This document shows positions 42,091 through 54,200 of a stretch of 64,000 bases of DNA, one piece after another; positions within the stretch are counted from its first letter, which is position 1; every line of letters starts with the position of its first letter. The stretch lies in the NCBI RefSeq assembly GCF_049243985.1, contig NC_135386.1, positions 8,333,501 to 8,397,500 on the forward strand, given 5' to 3'. The notes beneath the pieces are model-generated. The model did no database searches. It was not told where the DNA came from and saw nothing but the letters and a program-made list of their open reading frames with translations. This stretch comes from Paroedura picta. Its lineage: Eukaryota > Chordata > Lepidosauria > Squamata > Gekkonidae. A program made the translations under genes and the position numbers.

Positions 42091-43115
42091 GTGTGTATCC
42101 CTTTTTTATTAACAGCTATATACGGGGCGGGCTTATGTTTGAAAAGCGGCATATAAGAACCAACTCTTCTCCTTCTGAATAGTCCACGTAGCTGCGTGTT
42201 TCAGACTGCGTTCCAAGGGGACAGAGAAATCCCTCCATGCAAAGATTACAGATATCAGGCTAATGTTCTTGAATACCCTGCCACAGGGAGGTTTTGGATG
42301 TACTGAAGAAGGGCCAAACTAGCAGACAAGATGGGGACAGGCGGTTTGTTTGTGTGTTTTGTTAAAAAAAAAATTCATGAGCCGACTGGTCTTTTCTGTT
42401 TAAAAGGAAGACGGCCGCGAAACCTTTTGCCCTTTCGTGTTAGTTATGAATTATTATGCAACCGCTATTACTCCTGTTGTTCATTTCATGTTATTCTCAT
42501 TATAATGGACTTGTCTTCATGTTCTCCTCTGCTCTAGGTAAACCGATGTGTTTTCAGGTCTTGTCAAGCAGGGAGTTAAATGCAAACAGCAGAGATTGAT
42601 CCGCTGCTGAAATATTGATTCAAAACGGTCAAGCCATAAATCCCGCAGTGTAGAGGACTTCCAGGGGGAAAATTCACGCAGAAAGATGTTCCATCCCTGT
42701 TTCCGCTGTGCTCAGCAGTTCCGCAGACTTAGCTACAATCGGCAGGTTCCCTCGTACGAGGCCTTTCTACAACACCGAGAACAGCAGAATGAGAAAATGC
42801 CGTCTCAGCACAAAAGGTGAATGGGATCAGAATCAAAACACCTTAGTTGAATGGAGTTGTGGCACAGCTCTCAGAATACACACTGCTTTGATATTTTAGA
42901 AGATGCTATTCTCTGCTTTTCTCACCAACATGGCTTACAACAGCCTTCTCTCCTCCCTCCAATTTTATCCTCACAGCGACGACCCTGTAAGGTAGGCTTA
43001 GAGTTGCCAGATTCTCTCCTGCAGACTGGGAAGTAGGGTTACCAGAGGAAACGCCTAGAAATTGGGAGACAGAGCCTGAGGAGGACAACAACTGAGGAGG
43101 TACATAGCTGTAGAG
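42091..43115. other. Intergenic DNA, one SINE scrap
   Basis: 42140-42176 (AAAGCGGCATATAAGAACCA) is a TTC-tail SINE end. The rest shows no feature. Confidence 0.35.
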
Positions 43116-43180
43116 CAGGGGTGGCCAAAACTGTGGATCTCCAGATGTCCATGGACTATAATTCCCATGAGCCCCTGCCA
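43116..43180 (+). mobile_element. Half-length family A-related miniature element
   Basis: CAGGGGTGGCCAAAACTGTG to GAGCCCCTGCC. Belongs to the GGTGGCCAAA subgroup. Confidence 0.65.
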
Positions 43181-43484
43181 AAGCATCCATTTTCTGAAGT
43201 CTGGAGATGTGCTATAATTCCAGAGGATTCCCACAGGTCCATCCATGCGGCAAGTGTGGGATTTGGGGACACTTTCTGGGGGCTTTAGGACATAGTAACC
43301 CATCAGACTAACCCACTTGCTCACATGGTACCATTGAGTCATTTATGACATTTGTCATCAGCTTCAAAAAATTCTTAGCATTTATACACTGCTTGTTCAA
43401 AGCACAAATAACAACTGGGCTGCCGTCCTGCAAGGTAGGCCAGTATTACTGTTCTTGTACTACAGAGAGACCAAAGGAATCTAG

Positions 43485-43905
43485 TTTGAAGAAGAAAAGT
43501 TGGTTCTTATATGCCTCTTTTCTCTACCCAAAGGAGTCTCTGGCTTACATTCACCTTCCCTTTCCTCTCCCCATAACAGACACCCTGTGAGGGAGATAAG
43601 GCTGAGAGAGCCCTGATATTACTGAAGAAGAAGAAGAGTTGGTTCTTATATGCCGCTTTCCTCTACCCGAAGGAGTCTCAAAGGGGCTTACATTCACCTT
43701 CCCTTTCCTCTCCCCACAACAGACACCCTGTGGGGTGGGTGAGGCTGAGGGAGCTCTGATATTCCTGCTCAGTCAGAACAGTTTTATCAGTGCTGTGGCG
43801 AGCCCAAGGTCACCCAGCTGGCTGCATGCGGGGGAGTGCAGAATCAAACCCGACTTGCCAGATTAGAAGTCTACACTCCTAACCACTACACCAAACTGGC
43901 TCAAA
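43485..43905 (-). mobile_element. Two stacked TTC-tail SINEs, inverted
   Basis: A truncated copy (43485-43620) is followed without a gap by a full copy (43621-43905). Both start with GAAGAA and GTTGGTTCTTATATGCC. Confidence 0.82.
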
Positions 43906-44515
43906 TCCAGTTCATGAGTTCCTTGGGGAGCCAAGATTCATCCTAGGAACCTCTCAATCCTTACTTCTGACGCTTTGTCTGTGTTATGAACTACCTACAA
44001 ACACTGTTTCCTGTATGTTATTATTACAGGTTCCAGAGAGAACTGTTCCTTCCTACCACATACCACATCCTCTTGCTTATCTCTGTCCGTTGTGTTTCGT
44101 GCTGACTAGAGGCTGTGATAGACAGGGGAGAAAATAGCAACATGTACCCAACCCAATAGAGAGGGAAGGGAGCGTTTTGTGTATGATTCAGAAGTGCACG
44201 AAGAATACCCAGCAGAGGACATCAGAGGAGAAGTGCGTTTAGCAGAGTGAGATTAGGAACTTCCGGATATATTTCAAATGGTCTCTTCCCATGAACTGAT
44301 TGGCCTATATGTCATGTTCCTTTGATCACACTTCCTTCCTGCTTGCCTCCAGACAGAATGAAGACCACAGATAATTAGGACTCTCTGACTCTCCCATGTT
44401 CAGAGTTGGTTTTCTTCTAAATATCGCTCTTTAATCGACTTGGTGCTCTGCTCTCTTTGCATATTTTAACTCTGCCAATGGTGTTATGGGCCCGGCGTGA
44501 GGGTTCAGGCTGCAA
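43906..44515. other. Intergenic DNA, no gene seen
   Basis: No repeat, exon or RNA gene recognised. Confidence 0.35.
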
Positions 44516-44517
44516 AA

Positions 44518-44937
44518 GAGCCAGCTTGGTGTAGCGGTTAGGAGCAGCGGCGTCTAATCGAGCGAGCCGGGTTTGATTCCCTGCTCCTCCACATGCAGCC
44601 AGCTGGGCGACCTTGGGCTCATCACAGTCATGGTTGTGCTGCTCTCACAGAGCAGTAACGTCAGAGCTCTCTCAACCCCACCTCCCTCACAGGGTGTCTG
44701 TTGTGGGGAGAGGAAAGGGAAGGCGACTGGAAGCCGCTTTGAGGCTCCTTCGGATAGAGAAAAGCGGCACAGAAGAACCAACCCTTCTTCTTCTTCTTCT
44801 TCAGTAATATCAGGGCTCTCTCAGCCTCACAGGGTGTCTGTTGTGGGGAGAGGAAAGGGAAGGCAAATGGAAGCCACTTTGAGACTCCTTCGGGCAGTGA
44901 AAAGCAGGGTATAAAAACCCAACTCTTCTTCTTTTGG
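44518..44937 (+). mobile_element. Two stacked TTC-tail SINEs
   Basis: A full copy (44518-44804) is followed by a second copy lacking the tRNA-like head (44805-44937), the mirror image of the arrangement at 43485. Confidence 0.82.
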
Positions 44938-45364
44938 GGTCAAGATATGAGACTAAGAGGGTTGTCCATGGGGTTGTGATGGGTCGGACGCAACTTTGCA
45001 CCTGACAACAACAACAACAATATAAGACTAATATTTCCCCCTTTTCCCTCACTTTCCGGTCCAGAATGTTTTCCTTTTCCTGAATCAGTCGGGTCATCTC
45101 CATTCCCCCACACACGACCCTTCCGCCAGTCCTCTGCCCAACTCTCCCAGTACAGCTTCTGGCCACGGCCCCAGCAGCCTGTCCGTGAGCCCCACACCCT
45201 CTTTGGATATTTAAACTCTGCCAACAGATACTTGGCTGGGAGACCAGCAAGGAAGACGAAAGTGGAAACTACCTCTGCTTCTCACTGGCGTTAGCAACTC
45301 TTTGTTGGCCTGTCAACACTTTTAACCTGGTCGTTTTGGCCTACCTCCCAAGAATGCTGTAAGG

Positions 45365-45500
45365 CAGGGGTAGTCAACCTGTGGTCCTCCAGATGTCCAT
45401 GGACTACAATTCCCATGAGCCCCTGCCAGCAAACGCTGGCAGGGGCTCATGGGAATTGTAGTCCATGGACATCTGGAGGACCACAGGTTGACTACCCCTG
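45365..45500. mobile_element. Palindromic hAT-like miniature element (family A) with 8-bp duplication
   Basis: Almost perfect inverted arms (CAGGGGTAGTCAACCTGTGG and inverse). CTGTAAGG at 45357-45364 and 45501-45508. Confidence 0.85.
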
Positions 45501-45559
45501 CTGTAAGGAGCACAATGGGGGTATGAAGCACTACCCAAGACATGGTGCTTTCAAAAGGG

Positions 45560-48068
45560 CACAAAAAGCATACACAAGAGCATATTAATAAGTGATTTAA
45601 TAAATCCACGGTCAGCAACACATCTCTTCAATTAAACAATAGATAGTAAATAATTACAATTTAAAAAAAACCTCCAAGGACAGTACGGATCTACCCCAAG
45701 TTCTAACTCGTATACTGTAAACCCCGACATAATGAAATATCCATTATGAATACCCATTGTGTGCAAAAATACCTGACTTCCATAAACGTTGTATAGAAGG
45801 GGAATACACCATTTTTCCACCCCCTCACGGTGATATGGCTTCGTGTTAAATTGTTGTGTAGGAAAACAAACCGACCGATTTCCAAGAAAGATACTGGTCC
45901 TTCGTCTCTGAACTGGGAATGCAAGCGTTCTGCTAGGATTTCTACTCGGTTTTGGAAGAAAATAGAACGTAGTGCACTTTACTCAAATTAACACTGAAAT
46001 TGCATCTCGGGGTGGGTGAGAGAGAGGTATTGCTTCTCCAGTTACAAGCCGCATCAGAAATCCAGCAAAGGAACAGTTTAGAAGTTTAACTGAGTCCCGA
46101 GTAATTTTTTGGTCTGGCCTGCTTGAAGAAAGGATGAATATGCTTTTCCCACAGGTAATAGCTGTTTGAAATTACAATGCTTTACATAACATATCCATAT
46201 AGATTTAATACAATGACTACTGTAAAATCTATTTTCCAAAGTCAGATCTGTATCAGGGGATAAATATTGGTCTAACATTACAATAACCATTACACAGAAG
46301 AAGAACTGGATAGTGACTTATTTTTATGATCTAAATCGTCCAAACAAGATAAAACACTAGCTTTTTTTTCTTCTCCCCCATATAAAATGCTGGTACTTCA
46401 ATAGTCCGTTATTCCATTACTGTGGGCAAGGGGGGATTGTTTCTTTTGGTTTTTTTTCAGTCCTAACAGCAACTGGAAAACTTTCTGAGAAAAATATTGC
46501 TGTGGTTAAAGGAACAGTCGCCTCAGCTTTCACCGGTGGAGACCAACACACCCGACCTTAGCTAAAAATCAGATTGTGTTTCTTGCACCAAATGCATATT
46601 GGTCAAAGTCCTCTTTAGAAAGATCAGAACGAGAGAGATGCAGCAGTATAACGTGTGTGTGTGTGTTTTTCACCATTACGGCTACGATTCGAGGTGGGCC
46701 TTGGCTTTAAGAGTGCGGAATCTCTGGATCCCCCTCTTCTCTGGCCCCAAATTCCAGAGAGAAACCAATGTCAATCTGGCCCTTGCAAAGCGGTTTATTA
46801 AGGCCTGCATTCAACACAGGTCAGAAAGGAAGGCTATTTCGTTTATTCAGCCAAAACGGTCGCTCGGAGAGCAAACAAGGATGGCGGGTAGGCCTCCCCG
46901 TCTGAACGTCAAGCAGCACAGCTCACCAAATCACTAACGTTTCACTGGCACACTTTCAGACGCCACCATGCAAATGCCATATTTAAAAGACCGGAAATGG
47001 AACGACGACGAATGAAAAGGAAATCCCGTTTCCCGCAGTTCTGCTTCCCGGGAATTGCAGCGGATCCAAAGCCCCGCACCTCCGGAATTATCTACGCGAC
47101 ATCGACTGGTTCGATTTTCGCACTTGACACGGATACTAGAAGGCCCCCTTCTCCTTCGGGGAAGGAAATCAGTCGGGAGAGGGTCTCCTACGGCATGCTT
47201 CCTTCCTATTAAGGTTCGGGCTAACCGGACGGTCTCCGCAGCAGGTTAAAATGCTAGTTTAGAGCCTTGAGGTTAGCAGTAGGAGTGGTGTCAAAGTCAA
47301 TCTAATACTCAAAGAAATTAAATATATATATATATATATATTCCTATGGTATAAATCCTATGCCTGGAGATACGAAAGACAGCCGATCCTGTGGGTCCAG
47401 CCCCGAAGCCTTCAATTAAGCAACTGGTAAACTTATCTTTTTAATGATTTTGATAGGTTGAAGCGAAAACTTCCCAAACTGGTCGCAGTAAAAGCGCTTT
47501 TCCGAGACAGATTCAAGTTCGTGGGAAGACAGAACAGAGGGGAAAGGGGCTCTGACAGCCCGGCAGGAAACACTCTTACTTTATTAGGCAAAGTATTAAA
47601 AAGCCAGGCTTGACAGTTTAAAAAAAAAAGAAAGAAAAGAGAAACACTGTGAAATCAGTTCAGGGATCTTTAACTTTATAGATCACCCACACGACCAACC
47701 TCGCCGGCTCTTTTTAAATTCAAGTGGCTAATGCCAGAGGCCCTTTATTCGGAAAGCGGGAATACGAGTGCGCGGTTAACGGCTGGCAAGATGGACGTGT
47801 ACGCTGAGGCATCTGGCTAGCCATCGTGTGATCTGTAAACATTCTGGGGAAATATCTTGGCATGGAAACCCTAGCAAAATAAATAGCGACCCCGGGTGGG
47901 TGGGGAGAGAACACACTCCTCTTCGTCAAGAGAAGCGTTCTCATTGGCCGGACCTCAGAGTTCCGAGCTCCGCTTGCAAATCTTGGGTTATTGCTCTGTG
48001 GTCATCTCCGACGGCAAGGTAAGAAGGAGTAAGGCAGCACGCAGACACCCCCAAAGGCGTGGAGAAAG
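45560..48068 (-). other. SLC30A4: Probable SLC30A4 3' UTR
   Basis: This is the longest stretch in the window without interspersed repeats, directly downstream of the SLC30A4 stop. On the minus strand, AATAAA signals lie at 47744-47749, 47580-47585 and 46794-46799. Human SLC30A4 also has a long 3' UTR. The real end cannot be fixed from sequence. Confidence 0.45.
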
Positions 48069-48223
48069 TTAGGCACTGGAGTCCTGACAATTCACGCAGT
48101 GTTTCCTTTCTTCGCGCCTGAAGCTCTGAAGCTGGACGGAACATTGGTGCATCCCAAAAGTGTTCAAGAGCAATCGCCTGGCCTTGGACTGTACGTCTTC
48201 CCACTTGGACGAACCGCTGGGAA
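48069..48223 (-). CDS. SLC30A4: SLC30A4 coding exon 7 (last)
   Basis: [20 protein letters not shown] to CVNCQDSSA and TAA. The acceptor is CCTCAG|TTC. Confidence 0.94.
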
Positions 48224-51200
48224 CTGAGGAGGAGCAAAAAAAAAAAAATGACATAAAGAAAGAAAGGCATTAAAGCTTCCAGGGTGGGAGGGGGGGGGAC
48301 AGTTCTCCATGCCCGTTCTATATTTCGCAAGGCCGTGCCAATTCTAGATTTCCCCCCTTCCTCCAGCCCCTGCGTCCCGCCCCCCTCTCGGCTCTGAAAT
48401 TATCTGGAGGTAGACAGAGTTTGTGTACGTTGCACCCTTGCTGTGGAAATTCCATTAGTTACCTGGCTCGATTGAAGGTATTTTCTATCATATACAAAGC
48501 CCTCCATGGACCTCCAGGGTCATCTAGTCCAACCCCCCTGCAAGATGCAGGGACTCACAGCTACCTGCCCACGGTGGCCCCAATTTCATCCACCAAAAAC
48601 CTCCAGAATCCAGCCTGGCCTGGAGGAAATTCACCTACCACCCCAGAGTGGTGATTTGTGGGACCACACCCCTCTGTCTCCATGCCTCACTCGTGTCAGC
48701 AGGGGCCAACCTACAGATGAGCAAAATCAAGAACTGTCCCTACATGTAAGGCCCACAGCATACTCTAAAGGTAAAGGTATCCCCTGTGCAAGCACCGGGT
48801 CATGTCTGACCCTTGGGGTGACGTCCTCTAATGTTTTCATGGCAGACTCAATACGGGGTGGTTTGCCAGTGCTTTCCCCAGTCATTACCGTTTACCCCCC
48901 AGCAAGCTGGGTACTCATTTTACCGACCTCGGAAGGATGGAAGGCTGAGTCGACCTTGAGCCGGCTGCTGGGATCGAACTCCCAGCCTCATGGGCAGAGC
49001 TTTCAGACTGCATGTCTGCTGCCTTACCACTCTGCGCCACAAGAGGCTCTACAGCATACTCTACCTAGTTGTAAATGGACGATGGCGACTATTTTCCCCG
49101 CTGTCAGAGACCAAACATTCAGAGATTCCACCGAATGGACGTCTTCGATTTTCATTAACTCTTCTTTAATGCGATCCACATTCAAATGCCTTGGAACTCC
49201 TACAGGAAAGGGATAACAGCAGGTTAAATGTTAAGATCCAAGAGGAAAGGCATCAAGGATGAGTCCGTTATGAGGAGGCCAAAAGAGGACACTCTATCAA
49301 AAGAGGACACTCTTTAGGATGCTTAGGGCTGATCCTGCGTTGAGCAGGGGGTTGGACTAGATGGCCTGTATGGCCCCTTCCAACTCTATGATCCTGTGTT
49401 GAGTAGGGGGTTGTACTAGATGGCCTGTATGGCCCCTTCCAACTCTATGATCCTGCATTGACCAGGGGGTTGGACTAGATGGCCTTTCTGGCCAGTTTCA
49501 ACTCTATGATTCTATGATCCTGCGTTGAGTAGGGGGTTGGACTAGATGGCCTGTATGGCCCCTTCCAACTCTATGATCCTGTGTTGAGTAGGGGGTTGTA
49601 CTAGATGGCCTGTATGGCCCCTTCCAACTCTATGATCCTGCATTGACCAGGGGGTTGGACTAGATGGCCTTTCTGGCCCGTTTCAACTCTATGATTCTAT
49701 GATCCTGCGTTGAGTAGGGGGTTGTACTAGATGGCCTGTATGGCCCCTTCCAATTCTATGATTCTAGGATTCTATGATCATAATTATCAAAGGCGATTTT
49801 AAAGATCTTTTTTTTTTTTAATGAAGTGATCCAGTAACCATCACTAGTGCCCCTCAAATGAGGAGGAGAAGAAGAGCTGGTCTTTTCTCGACCAGGAGTC
49901 TCAAAGCAGCTTAGAATCGCCTTCCCTTCCTCTCCCCACAACAGGCACCCTGTGAGGGAGGTGGGGCTGAGAGAGCTTTGACAGGACGGCTCTGTGAGAA
50001 CAGCTCCATCAGGACTGCGACTGGCCCAAGGCCACCCAGCTGGCTTCATGTGGAGGAGTGGGGAAACAAAACCCAGCTTACTAGATTGGAAACAGCTGCT
50101 CTTAACTCCTACACCAAAGCTGGGTCCCCGACAATGAAAACTATCGAAGCAAACTAAAAATACATGTTAGAAAAAAACAATTTAAAAGCTATAATTGTAC
50201 ACACACCCTTACAAATCAGAAGGAGGGTGAGAGAGGAAATGCTGGGGCAGACACAAGCTGGTGTGAGAGTTACAGCACGATGCAGTTATGTTATTTTGCT
50301 TGGTCCTAAATGAAATGTATTTTCATGGGCTTTGCTTTTAGAGCCTGGGCCAAACCTACGACAAACTTACGCGTTTTCCAAAGAAGATTCTGGACCTCAG
50401 AACAATCATTACCTTCAAGTATTATGATTCCCGTGTCCCGGATGATCCGGAGCGTTGTGAAAGCCACGAGTATGGAGAACACGTAGGTGCATATAGGATC
50501 AGCAATCTTGTACTCTGGCTGGAGCAAAGAGATTAAGGCCTGGTTAAGACTTAGTCTGGGAAGAGCCTGATTCAGCAGTTTCATCTACACAATGCTTTTG
50601 CCTCTTGGCCTAGAGAGATCTTGTCGAAGCTGGTTGTGTGAAATACACACAAGACTTCTTGTGTGTTTTTCATAATATATCCTACACGCTACTTTTTACA
50701 GTCCTTCAGTTTCCTTTACTTTGTTTCCTCCACGAATTGCACTGCTTTTATTGTGTTTCCTTGTGTCTCGGCCAGTTTATAAATAAAGCAAAGCCAAACG
50801 AAGAGAACACGTCAACAATCAGGGGTTCATGCAACCCTGCCTGAGAAAGCCCGCTACAGTGCAATCCTAAAGAAAAAGACTCCAGAATCACTGTGCAATC
50901 CTATGCAGAGCTCAGCCCTGTGTCTCGGCCAGGTTATAAATAAAGCAAAGCCAAACAAAGAAAACACGTCAACAATCAGGAGTTCATGCAACCCTGCCTG
51001 AGAAAGCCCGCTACAGTGCAATCCTAAAGAAAAAGACTCCAGAATCACAGTGCAATCCTATGCAGGGCTCAGCCCGGAGTCACTCCGCATGCACGATTCA
51101 TTTAAATCTATAATCTACCCCATGCAACAGATCAAAGTTTGCAAAACAAACAAACACAAACAAAACACAGGAACTACATCCTACGTCATCCCCAGCTGCG

Positions 51201-54200
51201 TGAATCCACTCCAGTCATTCCTTGAGCAGGTGGAAGGGTTTATATTTACATTTACATTTACACAGGGCTTTCCCCATTCACAGTTGCTCTGCACCCACAG
51301 CCTGTTCATGTGCGCAGCCTTTGCGTTCAAGGAGACAAGAACCGACATGCGTTAAATCCACTGCATGAACAATCTGCCAAGAGCCCCTTACAGGCTCCAA
51401 GTGCGGAGTGGGCCAGCATGCCGGCCCGGGCCAGAAATGCCTTTCGTCCATGAGTCGAGCCGTACCTTGAACCGAATGATGTATGCGGCCACGAGCACAC
51501 CGATGCTTTGCACCAAGTCCCCCAGGGCGTGCACGAACGCAGCCCTCACGGCCAGGCTGCCGTGGCCGTGGCCGGAGGCTGTGCTAGAAGAGTTGGACAG
51601 AGGAACGGCGGAAGGGGCGTGGGAGTGGGAGTGGAGATGACCCGACTGGTTCAGCAAGAATCCCATTCTGCAGCAGAAGGAGGGAGAAAGAAAAAAGGAA
51701 ACGGGTCTCAGATTTTGACCCCAAAAGAAGAAGGGTTGGTTTTTATCCCCCGCTTTTCAATGCCTGAAGGAGTCTCAAAGCAGGCTTACAATCACCTTAC
51801 CTTCCTCTCCCCACAACACACGCCCTGTGAGGGAGGGGAGGCTGAGAGAGCCCTGATATTACTGAAGAAGAAGAAGAGTTGGTTCTTATATGCCGCTTTT
51901 CTCTACCCGAAGGAGGCTCAAAGCAGCTTACATTGGCCTTCCCTTTCCTCTCCCCACAACAGACACCCTGTGAGGGAGGTGAGGCTGAGAGAGCCCTGAT
52001 ATTACTGAAGAAGAAGAAGAGTTGGTTCTTATATGCCGCTTTTCTCTACCCGAAGGAGTCTCAAAGTGGCTTCCAATCGCCTTCCCTTTCTGCTCCCCAC
52101 AACAGACACCCTGGGAGGGAGGTGGGGCTGAGACAGGACCGTGCTGTGAGAACAGCTCTAACAGGACTGTGACTAGCCAAGTCAAGTCTTTATTATTACA
52201 GCACTAGACCAGTAGTCAAATTACAAGGTACATAGAAACATCTGGCATTAACAAGGTAAAAGAATCACTGATAACTAAAATATTATAAAAGAAGATAGAA
52301 ACATTCCAGCTATAAGAATCATTCTGGTTTTAAAACTGTAACTAGCCCTTGGTTGACTGCACATGGAGGAGCGGGCAATCTAACTCAGCTCTCCAGATTA
52401 GAGGCCGCTGTTCTAAACCACAACAGGAGGGTGGGTTATGGAGTTTCCCCATGACTGCAATCTTTACTAAGCGTGAGAAGACTGGAGAACAAGCTGCTAA
52501 TATAAGTTCTCAGTGGTGCCCATCATTGTACAGTTGGCTGCTGTTTTCCTGGGGTGGGGGATCCTCACACACAGTCCCAAAACGCCCAGCTAGCAAATCC
52601 AAGCATTGCTCCCACCACCCCCACTTCTCTCTGCCCCCTCTAACCACTATACTCCTCCTACTCCTCCTCGTGAGTCGGCTCCCAGCCAAACTCCAGTGGG
52701 CAAACCGAACACGGGCAGTCAAACTGCGGCCCTCCAGATGTCCATGGACTACAATTCCCATGAGCCCCTGACAGCGTTTGCTGGCAGGGGCTCATGGGAA
52801 TTGTAGTCCATGGACATCTGGAGGGCCGCAGTTTGACTACCCCTGATCTAGATGGTTAATTAAGGACTGCATTAGAAAACAGCAAGGCACATGGGATTAT
52901 ATTCTGTTTTATGTGTTTTTTCTTTCTCTTTTCTCTGTTCTCTGTAAACTTCAGTAAAAGCTGGTTTTATCAGCACCTTATTTTTTTAAAAAAACAAAGA
53001 AATGAAAACAGGACACTTACATGAGATTCACCGCCACGCCCACAGCCGCAGTGATCAGCATAATGTCCCCGTTGATGTCATAGTCCATATGGATGGTCCT
53101 TTGAACAGCTTCGTACAAGAGGAAGACCATGAGGATATAAATCAGCAGGACGCTGAACATGGCAGAGAGGACTTCTGTCAGAGGGGGAGACGAAAAAGAG
53201 GAGCATTGTTACAGGAAGTCTAGGAAGAGTTTTACGCTATATAGCAGGGGTAGTCAACCTGTGGTCCTCCAGATGTTCATGGACTACAATTCCCATGAGC
53301 CCCTGCCCACATTTGCTGGCAGGGGCTCATGGGAATTGCAGTCCATGGACATCTGGAGGACCACAGGTTCACTACCCCTGCTGTATAGTATTTTTTTGCA
53401 TTTTCTTTTCATTATACTGATCAGTCAAGATTCCACACAGCCAGTCAAGGGAAGCACTAAAGTTAACACCAGAGATGTCCCAATGGTGGCTCTCCAGATG
53501 GTCATGGACTACAATTCCCATGAGCCCCTGCCAGCACGCTGGCAGGGGCTCATGGGAATTGTAGCCCATGGCCATCTGGAGAGCCGTACCAAAACCAAAA
53601 AAGGAAACACAACCCAACCTTTACAGGTAGGAACTCAGAAGTTGAGCTGTACAACAAAAGAATGTCAAAATGTTAATTATTTAACTAGGTTTTTTCCTGA
53701 TGCACGTGAGATACGCTCTCAACACAGAATTATATAATAGCGAAGAGTGGTGAGCAAGAGAACAGAGCTGCCCAGTGGGGGAACACAGGACCAAAGAAGG
53801 CCTATCGCTTATCACAAATGTCACCGCAAGCGACATACAGTGACACAGAAGCTATCAGTTGAATCAAACCAGCCAGGGCTATCAAAGGGAGGGGAAGAAT
53901 CACTTCCCTCTAACATGCTGGGAAAATGCATTCTCTGGGCCATAAAAACACACCCTCGAAAGAAAGCGGGCAAACTGTGGCTAGTACGCTCCCTGCCTCC
54001 CCACAAACACTTTCCACTACGTAAGAATTTCGTTGTTGTTGTACCAAAGCACACTCTTTAACTGGAGTGTGTTTGTCTAGGCCAGCCTTTCTCGGCTTTT
54101 TTACTGTTGAGAAACCCTTGAAACATTCTTTGGGCCTCGGGAAATCCAAGAAGTGGTGCGAAAGTGCAGAATATGGTTGAGAAGCAGAGCTGTGGACATG

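Noticed and set aside
48506-49216. A 236-codon open frame on the + strand
   Set aside because: It is a chain of an inverted CR1, a Sauria SINE read backwards and the reverse of SLC30A4 exon 6; no protein family fits.
53159-53737. Recurring peptide [13 protein letters not shown] or GIVVHGHLE in many frames
   Set aside because: It is the translation of family A miniature elements, which are palindromic and non-coding.
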